The notes below the pieces were generated by a model. The model was not told where the DNA came from and did no database searches. It saw only the letters and a program-made list of their open reading frames with translations. Source: Onthophagus taurus (lineage: Eukaryota; Arthropoda; Insecta; Coleoptera; Scarabaeidae). Taken from it: a DNA stretch of 64,000 nt. The DNA lies in the NCBI RefSeq assembly GCF_036711975.1, contig NC_091976.1:29574001-29638000 (forward strand), written 5' to 3'. Below, in pieces: positions 1 to 10,569 of this stretch (the first letter of the stretch is position 1; each line of letters opens with the position of its first letter). The translations under genes were made by a program, and so were the position numbers.

Positions 1-2150
1 GATAAAGAAATGATTTATGGCTCAAATTAAAGCTTGAAATCTCTATTTTAATATGATATATAAAGATGTATATGTTGATTATGAAGAAATATCTGAAATG
101 TTACAAAATCAAATGGTCTAAAATTGAAGTTAATTTTAGGATTATTTAAAATTGATGAAATTCAAAAAATTGGTCTGACTTTATTCATGGAGTTAGAAAA
201 ATGATTTATGAGTCAAATTAAAGACTGAAATCTCTGCTTTAAAATGATATATCAAGATCGATATGTTATCTGAAACGGCCCAAAATCAAATGATCTAAAA
301 TTGATTTCAGGATTATTAAAAGTTGATGAAATTCAAAAAATCGCTCTTCCTTTATTAATGGAGAAAAAGAAATGATTTATGGCTGAATTTGAAGATTGAA
401 ACCTGTACTTTAACATGATGTTTAAAGATGTATATGTTGATTATGAAAAAATGTCTGCAACGTACCAAAATGAAAAGGTCTACATTTGGAGTTGTAATGT
501 ATTAAAAAAATTAAAAAATTCAAAAAATCGGCCTGACTTTATTCATGGAGCTAGAGAAATGATTTATGGCTCATCTTAAAGCCGCAAATCTCTATTTTAA
601 TATAGTGTATAAAGATATATATGTTGATTATGAAGAAATTCCTGAAATGTTACAAAATCAAATGGTCTAAAATTGGAGTTGATTTCAGTATTATCAAAAA
701 TTGATGATTTTCAAAAAATCACTCAGACTTTATTCATGAAAATAAAGAAATGATTTATGGCTCAAATTAAAGATTGAAATCTCTATTTTAATGTGGTGTA
801 TAAAGATATATATGTTGATTATGAAGAAAAATATGAAATGTTACAAAATCAAATGGTCTAAAATTGAAGTTAATTTTAGGATTATCAAAAATTGATGAAT
901 TTCAAAAAATCGCTCTGACTTTATTCATGAAGTTAGATAAATGATTTATGGTTCAAATTAAAGACTGAAATCTCTATTTTAAAATGGTGTATACAGATAT
1001 ATATGTTGATTATGAAAAATTATCTGAAACGGCGCAAAATGAAAAGATCTTAAATTGAGGTTGATTAAAAAATGTTTAAAAATTGGGGAAATTCAAAAAA
1101 TCGCTCTAACTTTATTCATGGTGATAGAGAATTGATTTGTGAGTTAAATTAAAGCCTGAAATCTCTACTTTAATATGATGTATAAAGATTGATATGTTGA
1201 TTATGAAAAATTATCTGAAACGGCGCAAAATGAAAAGGTCTTAAATTGAGGTTGATTCAAAAATTTTTAAAATTTGGGGAATTCAAAAAATCGCTCCAAC
1301 TTTATTCATGGAGATAGAGAAATGATTTGTGGATTAAATTAAAGCCTGAAATCTCTACTTTAATATGATGTATAAAGATTGATATGTTGATTATGAAGAA
1401 TTATCTGAAACGGCGCAAAATGAAAAGATCTTAAATTGAGGTTGATTCAAAAATTTTTAAAAATTGAGGAAATTCAAAAAATCTCTTGAACTTTATTCAT
1501 GGAGATAAAGAAATGATTTATGGCTCAAATTAAAGATTGAATTCTCTATTTTAATGTGGTGTATAAAGATATATATGTTGATAATGAAGAAATATCTGAA
1601 ATGTTACAAAATCAAATGGTCTAAAATTGAAGTTGATTTCAGGATTATTAAAAATTGATGAATTTCAAAAAATCACTCACACTTTATTCATGAAAATAGA
1701 GAAATGATTTATGGCTCAAATTAAAGATTGAAATCTCTATTTTAATGTGGTATATAAAGATATATATGTTGATTATGAAGAAATACATAAAATGTTACAA
1801 AATCAAATGGTCTAAAATTGAAGTTGATTTCAGGATTATTAAAAATTGATGAATTTAAAAAAATCGCTCTGACTTTATTCATGAAGATAGAGAAATGATT
1901 TATGGTTCAAATTAAAGATTGAAATCTCTATTTTAATATCGTGTATAAAGATATATATATTGATTATGAAGAAATATTTGAAATGTTGCAAAATCAAATG
2001 GTCTAAAATTGGAGTTGATTTCAGGATTATTAAAAATTGATGAATTTCAAAAAATCGCTCTGACTTTATTCATGAAGATAGAGAAATGATTTATGGCTCA
2101 AATTAAAGCGTGAAATTTCTGCTTTAAAATGATTGATATGTTAATTATGA
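1..2150. repeat. Satellite array, ~190-bp monomer, about 11 copies
   Basis: The motif AATGATTTATGG recurs near 9, 370, 557, 750, 941, 1513, 1703, 1895 and 2084, with variant copies between, giving a period of about 190 bp. Each AT-rich monomer also holds a TCAAATGGTCTAAAATTG block and a GACTTTATTCATGRAG block. Copies differ by substitutions and small indels. The array runs off the left edge of the window, so its true length is unknown, and it ends in a degenerate monomer near 2150. No coding potential was seen. Confidence 0.93.
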
Positions 2151-3176
2151 AAAATTAAACTAATTAAGCTAAAACATTAGCTAATCTAGCAAACAGACAA
2201 TAAGGCTCGATCAAGCTTCATTTACAATTGTAGACCTTTATTTCCATATTTTGTAAAGATCAGGTCGTTATTTTATTTGATTATTATTTGACTCATAATA
2301 TTACTTTGTAACTTATAGAATGTTCCATGATTATATTAAAATATAATTAAATTTGTATTTTAATTTGATTGCGTTTTTATACGATGCATAACAATTTAAT
2401 TGCTAAAGATGGTCAATAACCACAATCTCCTAAGCTTAACACTTTTAAACGAAGCATTATCTTGATAACGAAGCATAGCATTTTAATTTTGCAGTAATTA
2501 AATAAACTTACTTTCAAATTTTTTTTATACTTATAGAAACGATTAAATTTTATAATTGAATGATAATGAATTAACTAAAATAAAAAATCGATTATTAAAC
2601 TTTTTCTTTGATGTTAACATTGTAATTTAATTTTTAATTTTAGGTCTTCGATTTCGTTCTCGGCATACCACAAACTAATAAAGAGAATGTACGGAGACAA
2701 TAAAAAAAGTACCGGAAGAAAATGAAACAAATACGTCGTTACACTTATTTCCCAACTAATCTTTTGGTCCACTCCTAGAAAGTAAAATGAGCCAGGTCGT
2801 TGACTTACCATGAACTTGCACGGTTTGATAGATTCGCAGAAATTATCAATGATGACGTCACGAACTAATCATTTTGTGTTTGTAGAAATTATAAATGATT
2901 AACATAAGAAATCTGTCTTTGATTTGATTGAGGTTTTTTTTAAGAAAAAGTAATGACTCGTTTAAATAGATAAAAAAAAAGTAATAATAAAAGTTGAATT
3001 TGAAGCTTTCATTTTAAATTTCTTTTTTGCTAATTATTTTTTTTATTCGTGTCAAACTGTTCGATGGCTATTTCGTTGATTGGTCCATGCTGGATCAAAA
3101 ATGGGAGCACCAGAGAATGTTTGATAGTCCCCGTCACGCTTTGGGAGCAGTGAAAGCATTTCACACTCCGGCTTGG
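2151..3176. other. AT-rich intergenic DNA
   Basis: Intergenic sequence between the satellite and the first gene. It has poly-A/T runs and no open frame with protein-like composition. The final ~150 bp become less AT-rich and lead into the TATA box of the downstream gene. Confidence 0.6.
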
Positions 3177-3216
3177 TATAAAAGGCTTCTCCCGGACTTC
3201 GCAAACCATCAGTTTC
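3177..3216 (+). promoter_or_regulatory. Core promoter: TATA box and initiator
   Basis: TATAAAAG lies at 3177-3184 and an arthropod-type initiator (TCAGTT) at 3209-3214. The A of the initiator, the likely start site, is 34 bp downstream of the TATA box. The coding ATG follows about 41 bp later at 3252. Spacing and motifs are canonical for an insect Pol II promoter. Confidence 0.75.
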
Positions 3217-3251
3217 TTCTCATCCACAAAAATAACCTAAACATAGTAAAG

Positions 3252-3764
3252 ATGAATACCTACGTAAGTCCTAAATTAAAATAGTTTTTTTAATTAAAAA
3301 TTATTTGTTTTTTTTTCTTTTTGTAGGTTTGTATTGTTTTGGTAGCAGCTTTTGCCACTGTAAATGCTGGACATATCGGTAGTTACGGTGGAGATCACGG
3401 AGGTCATCACGTACAAGAAACGGTCGAAGTAGAAAAACCGGTACCAATTCCAATTTATAAACACGTTCAAGTACCAATTCCACACGCATTACCAATTCCA
3501 CAACCTAAACCGGTTGCAATTCCTGTTCCACAACCTTACGCAGTGCAAATTAAAGTACCACAACCGGTTGCTGTACCAGTTATTAAGACCATCACCGTAC
3601 CAATTGAAAAACCAGTACTTTTCCCGGTTATTAAGAGTGTTCCATACCCAGTAGAAAAACCAGTGCCAATCAAAGTGGAAAAACATGTACCAATTCCAGT
3701 ACCTAAACCAGTACCCGTTAAAGTACCAGTTTATAAGACCGTTTATCATCATAGCAAACATTAG
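3252..3764 (+). CDS. Secreted Pro/Val-rich repetitive protein (cuticular type)
   Basis: Two-exon gene, join(3252..3263, 3327..3764), 149 aa. Exon 1 encodes only Met-Asn-Thr-Tyr and ends at a GTAAGT donor. The 63-bp intron ends in a polypyrimidine tract plus TAG, and the frame continues (phase 0). The joined N-terminus is a good signal peptide: a hydrophobic VCIVLVAAFATVNA core with cleavage likely after Ala. A Gly/His-rich stretch (about residues 20-33) follows, then about 110 residues of degenerate repeats of the form K/Q-P-V-x-[IV]-P with Val, Pro and Lys dominant, ending in a His-rich tail. Such proteins are common among insect cuticle or extracellular-matrix components. No chitin-binding Rebers-Riddiford domain is visible, so the cuticle role is inference. 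The first exon is too short to be found by a simple ORF search. Confidence 0.85.
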
Positions 3765-3885
3765 TTTGGTTTTTCTGTGCGACCAAAAAAAAAGGAAAAT
3801 GTTAAAGACTGCTGATTGTTGGTTGTTTTGTTGTGTGCTTCTTTGTTGATGATCTGTTGTTGACTATTTTTATTGTTTTTTTGTT

Positions 3886-3891
3886 AATAAA
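3886..3891 (+). terminator. Polyadenylation signal AATAAA
   Basis: AATAAA about 120 bp after the stop codon of the Pro/Val-rich protein gene, downstream of a T/G-rich 3' UTR. Confidence 0.7.
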
Positions 3892-4562
3892 TCTTTTGAA
3901 AATTAAAAAATTAAGTTTTAATTACATTTTTTATTGGAAATTCTTACAAGTAACTTAATAACGTAGTTAAGTTAGTACATTAATAGAAATTGAAAACTTT
4001 TTCCTATAAATTTCCAGTGAAAGTACTTACAAGTTTCTCTATTAAAATTATTTCGCGGTTTCTAAACTCAGATACAAAGATTATGGATAATTTTTATCAA
4101 GTTATTTGTTATTGTCGAGTTGTTTTTATCTGTGGTCTTTTTATCAAATATAAATAATAAAATACTCTGATAAATTTGATGACTAATAATAAATATATTA
4201 AAATTTTGCTATAATTGATGAAATTATGATTGGATATTGTGGTTACATATTGTGATGGAGGATAAAAATACTACTCATTAATAGCTAGTTCTCTTTAATA
4301 GCAACATCTACTCATGGCGACTTTACATGTTATTTAAACGTTGCCATTGCTTCTTAATACTTTTAGTTGTTGAATACCAGTCCTTCTCAGTATACTTGAA
4401 AAAGGCAGACAACCAGTTCAACTTAGGTTGAATCACAAACTTTAGCCCACGTCGCAATCTAAGCGGCAATATGATGTGCAAGAAACAGTGAAAACAACTT
4501 TGCTGGACAATATTTACAAACAGAGTATAACCGAAGCTGCTAAGTCCGTTACAAGTGAATAG
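3892..4562. other. Intergenic DNA between the secreted-protein gene and LINE debris
   Basis: AT-rich to about 4250. From about 4300 the composition becomes more balanced and may be unrecognised transposon remnant. No supported gene. Confidence 0.5.
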
Positions 4563-4960
4563 TTGCTCCGTAGGTCAAGCCCATTATTCTACGGAGTGCG
4601 CTTACGGTTTTCTGCGCCTTGTTATAGACGTATTCTACGTAATTGTTCCATCGGAGATATCTTTCCATCATTATTCCCAAATATTTCAAGGACGCCTCAG
4701 TTTCAATCGTATCCATCGACCTTTATTTTAACTCTCTTACCACATTTTCTACTTTTCATCATAATAGCCTCAGTCTCCTCTGTCGCTACCTCGAGTCCCA
4801 TCTCCTCCATCTTCTGTATTACTTTCCCTAGTATAGTTTGTGCTGTTTTCTCAATCTCCAAGATTTCCCATGCATTAACCACTACAGCCAGGTCGTCCGC
4901 GTATGCTATCATCTTGAGTATAATAAGAATCTTGAGTTTAATAACAAACAACATGTCATA
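4563..4960 (-). pseudogene. R1-like LINE reverse transcriptase fragment (copy A)
   Basis: On the minus strand, 4954-4703 encodes an RT palm fragment with the catalytic motif IAYADDLAVVV, followed by helix-rich sequence ending VKIKVDGYD. The DNA of 4575-4800 is clearly duplicated at 5715-5900, so this is a second partial copy of the LINE just upstream (copy B). It lacks the RT N-terminus and endonuclease. Between the copies, around 4977-4998, lies a short GC palindrome. Dead fragment. Confidence 0.8.
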
Positions 4961-4989
4961 CCGTACCTGGTTAGGGGGGCTTATTTCGA

Positions 4990-7770
4990 AAAGCCCCGCC
5001 TATTTTTCTTCTTCTTCTTCCGTTCCATCACCATACCCTCGATATACTCTCCATCGCTCTCTCCTCTGCCTCCTTCGTGCTGACGACCTCCCTCACAAAG
5101 TCTTCCACCACCTTCCATCTTTCCTCGCTTTTCAGTATGGTGCTAATGCAATTTTCTGGGGTTAGTGTTGTTCCTAATTTCTCCCATGTTTCTTATCTTT
5201 TGTCTTTCCATCTTGCACAGTTAAAGAACATATGCTCCACGTCATCTATTTTGTCTGTGTAGTAGACACACATTTCGTCATTACTTCTCTTATGCTTAAA
5301 AAGGTAGGCTCTGAAACATCCATGTCCCCTCAGCAACTGACTGGTGAAATAGTTTGCTTCCCCCCATCGACGAGCTATCCATGTTTTAATCTCTGGGATT
5401 ATTCTTTTGGTCCATCGAGCCTTGCCCGTGTCTTTTCTCCATCTGCTGTTCTATTCTTGGACTATATCTTCGTGTAGGGAGGTTCGGTCCTCTTTTGATG
5501 CTCCCGCAGACATCCTTACTCTCGCCATTAAATCAATTGGGAGTATGTTCGCCATCACCAGTAGAGCCTCTGAAGAGACAGCACCTGTCTCTGTATTCTT
5601 GTGAGTTTCTGTTCGTGTTTTTTAATTTCGAACCCCTCTCCCTACGCTTTGCATGCATACAACATCTGTGAGAAGACAACCGAGCCAATTATCTTTCTCT
5701 TCTCCATGCTTGGTCCGTAGGCCGACCCCATTATTCTACGTGTTTATTCCAGCGGAGATCCCTTTCCATCATTATTCCCAAGTATTTCAGAAACAACTCT
5801 GTTTCAATCGTATGTCCCTCGACCTTTATTTTAGCTCTCCCACCACATTTTCTAGTTTTCATCATAATAGCCTCAGTCTTCTCTGGCGCTATCTCGAGTC
5901 CTATCCATTAACCACCACCACCAGATCGTCCGCGCATGCGTATCATCTTGACTCTCTCATTTCTTCTCTGTATCTCAAAAATTTGGTCAAAGAAAACATT
6001 CCACAAGAGCGGGCCCAAGATTGAGCCCTGTGGGACCCCCCTACTTAATTCGTATATGTCTCCGTTATATTCTATGGTTCTTTCGCTCAGATAGTCTTTA
6101 ATGATGTTTACCAAATATGTGGAGATTCCTTTCTTTTTTAGTTCCGCAACTATTTTCTCCCATGGTACTGAGCCGAACGCATTTTTTGACATCTATGGTT
6201 ATTAACATACTGTTCCTTTTTTTCCCCTGTCTAAATCTCTCTAGCTTATTTGCCTTCGCCTTTACTTTTTCTATTGCGTCAACTGTGGATCTCCCCCTTG
6301 TAAAGCCGTACTGATCTTCTGACAGCCTACCTCTCTCTTCCAGTTCTTCCTCCAGCCTGTTTTTAATGATCCCTTCATACAATTTCCCATAACTGTTTAG
6401 TAGACATAGGGGTCTATATTTGTTTGCACTAGAGATGTGTAACACTGCGCTGCGCGGCGCAATTGAGTTAACTCAGTACAGTGTGTTACGTGCGCTGATA
6501 CCCAACTTTAAAATGAGTCTCAACTCAATTGCGCCACCTTTGGCGTAGTAGCGTACGCTGGTGTGGCTTACTAGATAGGTGCAACACACTGGTAGACCTA
6601 AAGTTTAACGCACAACCGCTATGGCGCAGGCAGCATAAGACTTAGGGCTGGTATTTTCAACTATCTATAAAGTCCTCAATAGGTATACAACAGATCTGTC
6701 AGATTTATCACCCTATTATAGCCCTTCAAATGAGCAAATATAATGGCGACATTGTACAAAACGCGCCATGTACTCTTTATATTCACGTTCTGTACACCGC
6801 CACCGTAACATATTCCCATTTTGAGGAGTTTAACAGGGCTAAAAATCTTGCAGATCTCTCAAATAGCTATTAAAAAATTACAGATATGTAGGTGAAAATT
6901 CTAGCCCTTAGTCACGTATAAAACCTGCATTTGCTAGAACTTGGAACGAGATATCAGGCTAGCTGCGTCGGCGTATATGATATCGCCGATAGATATGATG
7001 CATCAGCAACTGCGTTATGGCGCAATTGAGTTGATACATTGCGCTAACTCACTTAGGTGCGCCAGTATCAGTGTGTCAGCGCAGCAAATTTTGCTGAGTT
7101 ACACATGGCTAGTTTGCACCAGCCTGCTTTTCGATAAGAATCAGTTTACCGGACTTCCAGATGTTCGCAAATATGTTACTCTTTATGAGGTTATTATACA
7201 TTTCTGTCATCTTTCCACTCGCTACTCTAGCGGTGTGATTGACAATTTCCGGTGTGATCTTATCCGGGCATTTTTTTGCTTGTTTACGAAGTTTTTAATT
7301 TCTTCTTCTGTGACCTCTCGACAGTCCAATTCATTTTCCACATCTTCCAAATTAAAAGTTATCCTTTTCCCCTCTGGGAACAGTTCTTTAATTAATGTCC
7401 TGGCTTGTTCCTGGTTTATATAGCGATACTATAGCGATGTTTTTTGTTCTTTTAACCGCTATGATGTATGCATCCCCCCATGTGTTGTTCTGAAGTTCGT
7501 CGCACAGTTTTTTCCAAGCAACTTTCTTTGCGTTTTTAATTTCTTTGAGAGCTTTCCTCGCTTTCTCATACTCTCTGTGTGCGTTTTATTTTTCTGTTTC
7601 ATTATTATCCTTTGCGTTAGCTCTGGTTTGGATTCGTCTGTATTCGTTTACTGTCTCGTTGTCTTCTTTGACGGTATCATTCCACCAGTATAAATTACCC
7701 TGTCTTGGTCCTGTCTTTCTCCTTTTGCCATAAGTTTCGTTGCAGGTTTGCGTTGTTATTGATGAACCCA
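4990..7770 (-). mobile_element. R1-like non-LTR retrotransposon (copy B), degenerate
   Basis: Reading the minus strand 5'->3': 7771-7586 encodes the basic linker between endonuclease and RT (NLYWWNDTVKED). RT follows: ANKYRPLCLLNSYGKLYE, EDQYGFTRGRSTVDAI, then RGVPQGSILGPLLWN with frameshifts, and a palm remnant near 5940. A C-terminal region at 5480-5200 contains QLLRGHGCFRA and a Cys/His knuckle remnant ending DDVEHMFFNC, with one expected Cys replaced by Tyr. The order EN linker-RT-knuckle fits the R1/jockey superfamily. ORFs are broken by several frameshifts, and a hAT-type MITE sits in RT (6430-7111). The 5' edge abuts a TTGGG-like pentamer tract. Confidence 0.82.
6430..7111. mobile_element. 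Non-autonomous hAT-type MITE with 8-bp target-site duplication
   Basis: The 682-bp element begins TAGAGATGTGTAAC and ends with the inverted partner GTTACACATGGCTA. It is flanked on both sides by the same 8 bp, GTTTGCAC (6422-6429 and 7112-7119). Subterminal regions carry several GCGCAATTGAGTT-type motifs in both orientations. There is no transposase. An 8-bp duplication and T/CAGAG-like ends are typical of the hAT superfamily. Removing the element and one GTTTGCAC copy reconnects the LINE RT frame on the minus strand (GKLILIEKQAG into ANKYRPLC), which confirms the boundaries. Confidence 0.9.
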
Positions 7771-7806
7771 ACCCAACCTAACTCAACCCTACCCAACCCA
7801 AACCCA
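7765..7806. repeat. Telomere-like pentamer tract (CCCAA/CCTAA variants)
   Basis: Runs of CCCAA, CCTAA, CTCAA and CCTAC pentamers, read as TTGGG/TTAGG-like on the other strand, directly at the 5' edge of the minus-strand R1-like LINE. Similar tracts occur at 10095-10136, 13512-13562, 16038-16052, 24122-24136 and 51841-51854. Confidence 0.75.
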
Positions 7807-7985
7807 GAACTAGAAACATTTGAGTTTAATCGTGTGTCTCTTAAGATGGCTAAACCCGAATTATTCTAGTTCTACTTTTAGTTCAATTAAAAATATACAA
7901 CAGTCTAGAACTGAATGATAAAACTAGAACTAACACTAGACCTAGAACTAGAAAGTATCGGGTTTAGCCGTGTATCACTCAAAAC
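7806..7985. repeat. Dispersed palindromic repeat, CTAGAAC family (copy 1)
   Basis: Contains inverted copies of GAACTAACACTAGACCTAG-type sequence around GGGTTTAGCCGTG/CGGCTAAACCC arms, plus a TTCAATTAAAAATATACAAC segment. Related copies lie at 20280-20573, 23084-23215, 24137-24190, 49730-49845 and 50990-51265. No coding potential. Confidence 0.85.
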
Positions 7986-8126
7986 GATACGACTTCTTCT
8001 CTTATTATTTATAGAATGATAATACATGATTAAAAATATTGCCTAAAATCATGCAGAATTAAAATAATACTATTAATTAAATAACTCTTAAATGATAAAT
8101 AAAAAATAAGTATTTTGTTTATAAAT

Positions 8127-8132
8127 TTTATT
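8127..8132 (-). terminator. Polyadenylation signal for the P450 gene
   Basis: AATAAA on the minus strand, about 22 bp beyond the stop codon of the P450 gene. Confidence 0.6.
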
Positions 8133-8153
8133 TGTCCGAAATTAGAATTACAA

Positions 8154-9687
8154 CTATCTTGGTTTTATATCGATCCATAATCCATTTTGTGGTACAAATC
8201 CAAACGAATCCTTACTTATTTTTAAAGGAATTTCAGTTTTTTCGCACGGAACGAAATTAAAATCTTTTAAAATATTAAAAAAAGCAATTTTAGCTTCTAA
8301 CAAAGCCAATCTAGAACCAATACAAGTTCTCGGTCCCAATCCAAACGGAAAATATGTAAACGGTTTAATTTTTTCTTTATTCTTTTCGTTAAATCTTTCC
8401 GGATCAAATTTATCGGGGTTTTCAAAATATTTAGGATCTCTTTGTATAGCGGCAATCGGTAACCACACCACATCACCCGGTTGGATAATAATGTCTTTTT
8501 CGTTTTGAATCGGTTCGATTTTATAGTATTTAGTACAAACTCTATCTGTTGCAAGAGTGGGCCATTTCCTTAACGTTTCATTTATAACCATATCTAAATA
8601 TTTCATTTTTGTTAAAGCATCGTAAGTTAAATTTCGATTTTCGCATTCTTTTAATGTTTCATCGATTTCTTTTTGAAGCTTTTCTTGGACTTCGGGGTTT
8701 ATTGCTAATTCGTATCCCATGAAAGTTAATAAAGTTGCGACACTTTCGAATCCAGCGAAAAAGAAAATAACAGCTTGTGAAGTAATGGTTTCATCGGAAA
8801 GTTCAAATCCGTCTTTTTTAGCTTCGAGAAGTAAATGAATCATATCTGGTCGGATAATATCGTTTTCTTCACGCATCCTTATCGTTTTGTTAATAAGGTT
8901 TTTAAAGAAATTTGTTATTTTTGTGGGGAATATTTTTATATTGAAAAATGAGGCGATTTTAGGCATGATTAAATAAGCGAAAACGGCTAAATTTCTTTTT
9001 AATCCGAAATTAGTTGCATCTTTTCCCATTAAATAGAATTCGTTATCTTTGTTGTTGATCGAATCGCATTTTAATCCAAAAGCAACTGTTGCGATTGCGT
9101 CGTTGGTGAATCTTGTAAAAAAATCTTTTAATTCAATACTTTCCGTGTGATCTCTTTTTTTTAAATAATCCTCATAAAATTTTAAAGTTTCCGCAATTAA
9201 AGTGAACATCATTTTCATTTTAACCGATGTAAAACTTGGACTTAAAGTTGCTCGCATTTGCCTCCAATAATCTCCTTTTAATGTTAATAAATTTTTCGCC
9301 CAAACATCATCGATTCCGTTAGGAATAACTTGTTGGTGGTCTGTAAAATGGTCGAAATCTTTTATTGCTATATTTTTTATTAAATCAGGATCTTTTATCA
9401 CTAATGTAGGAAGTAATCCTTGGTACATCCCAATATATCTTAAAAGAAATAACTTATTCATGATGATTAAATTATTAATTTAGTTACCTTTCTTCTGGAA
9501 ATGCGTTATATATACTTGTGATCATATCGAAGAAAGATTCTTTTTTTAGAAACACTTTTCCATTATCACCTAATAAATAAGTTTGTTTTCTCTGTTTAAC
9601 CCCTCGTTCCGTCCAATAACTATATGTTTTTGATAATTTTATTAATAATAAAATGACTAGTAACACAAAAAGTATTAAGCACAACAT
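8154..9687 (-). CDS. Cytochrome P450, CYP9-like (clan 3)
   Basis: Two-exon gene, complement(join(8154..9438, 9488..9687)), 494 aa, the usual P450 length. The 49-bp intron has a GTAACT donor and a TTTCTTTTAAG acceptor, and the junction gives FPEERYIGMYQG in frame. The N-terminus is a hydrophobic ER anchor (about residues 2-17). Visible motifs: C-helix WRQMRATLSPSFTS; I-helix FFFAGFESVATLL; K-helix ETLR (ExxR); FDPERF; heme loop FGLGPRTCIG with ligand Cys at about 439. The expected function is an NADPH-P450-reductase-dependent, ER-bound monooxygenase; CYP9 members often act on xenobiotics, but the substrate is not predictable. The pattern around WERGV, KDFDHF and KMKMMF matches the CYP9 family; the exact subfamily needs a database comparison. 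No lesion is visible, so it is probably functional. Confidence 0.92.
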
Positions 9688-10179
9688 TTTCGACGCTAAA
9701 TTTTGTTATGAAAATGTATCTTAAATACCATTTATTATCTTATCAAGTCATGCAATAAATTGATAACACAAGTTATTTCTATCAATCGTGTTAAATGACA
9801 TAACATTGCATTTTTTTGTTCCAAACCAGTTTTAGACTTGTTATCAAAAATTTTAAACGATTTTTGATTTACATCAAGATTAAAACAATTATAGGTTATT
9901 TAATGTTGTGAAATATTTCTTCATCGACCTTGTACCAAAATAACTTTTATGTATTAATTTGGTCTTAACTTCCAAACTGTTATCTCAAAGTTTTTCTGCC
10001 ACCTAAGCAGTAAAGAGTCTTCTGCAACTTGAATCTAATCTTAATCTATGCAACATAGATCATCGTTTGGTCTGGCGAAAGAAGAATAAGAATGTTAGGT
10101 TGGGTTGTATTGGGTTTAGTTGACTTGGGTTGGGATTGTCCTTTATGATAATAAAATCTCAATCTAATATTCATTTCTT
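9688..10179. other. P450 upstream region and intergenic DNA
   Basis: A possible TATA-like element (TATTTAAG on the minus strand near 9720-9727) lies upstream of the P450 start. The rest is AT-rich. At 10095-10136 there are several TTGGG-like pentamers (GGTTGGGTT, TTGGGTTTAG, CTTGGGTTGGG) just ahead of a LINE fragment. Confidence 0.45.
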
Positions 10180-10505
10180 GTATTTTCTATGTGGGAGACT
10201 CTGAGGTATGTAGTGAGGGAGGAGGTTAAGGTGGATGCAGTAAGGGTGGAGGCTAGGAGAAGAGCAGTGAAGTATGAGGAAATGATGGAAGCAAGACCGC
10301 ATTGCAGAATCCTCAGAGAGTGCTGGAGGGAAATTAAGGAGTGGAGGCTGAAAGTGATGAAATATGGAGAGAACTAAGAGATAGGGATAGGGAGATACAG
10401 AGGCAGGAAAGAAGGTCATAGATACGAGAAGGAAGATACAATGAAAGGTATGGGGAGATAGTGCCAGAAGAACTGCCAAAGTATTTGTTAATGGAGGGCA
10501 AAAGA
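10180..10505 (+). pseudogene. LINE C-terminal fragment
   Basis: The plus strand encodes RYVVREEVKVD, then RILRECWREIK, and after a frameshift RDREIQRQERR and REGRYNERYGEIV. This matches the C-terminal region of the LINE at 11540-11860 (YIVREEV, GECWREIR, RDRDVQRQERR, EGRYNERYRDII). It is a detached second copy of the same family. Confidence 0.8.
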
Positions 10506-10569
10506 CCTTTAATTTCTCCTGGATTGATCTCACTACCTCTTCATATGTTTTCTTTTTATTTTCCACAAT

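Noticed and set aside
3489..3761. 90-residue minus-strand ORF rich in Trp, Tyr, Phe and Asn opposite the Pro/Val-rich gene
   Set aside because: It is the antisense shadow of the proline/valine repeats; the plus strand has signal peptide, splice sites, TATA box and polyA signal.
5653..6024. 123-aa plus-strand ORF
   Set aside because: Complement of the minus-strand LINE RT; the sense strand carries GVPQGSILGPLLWN.
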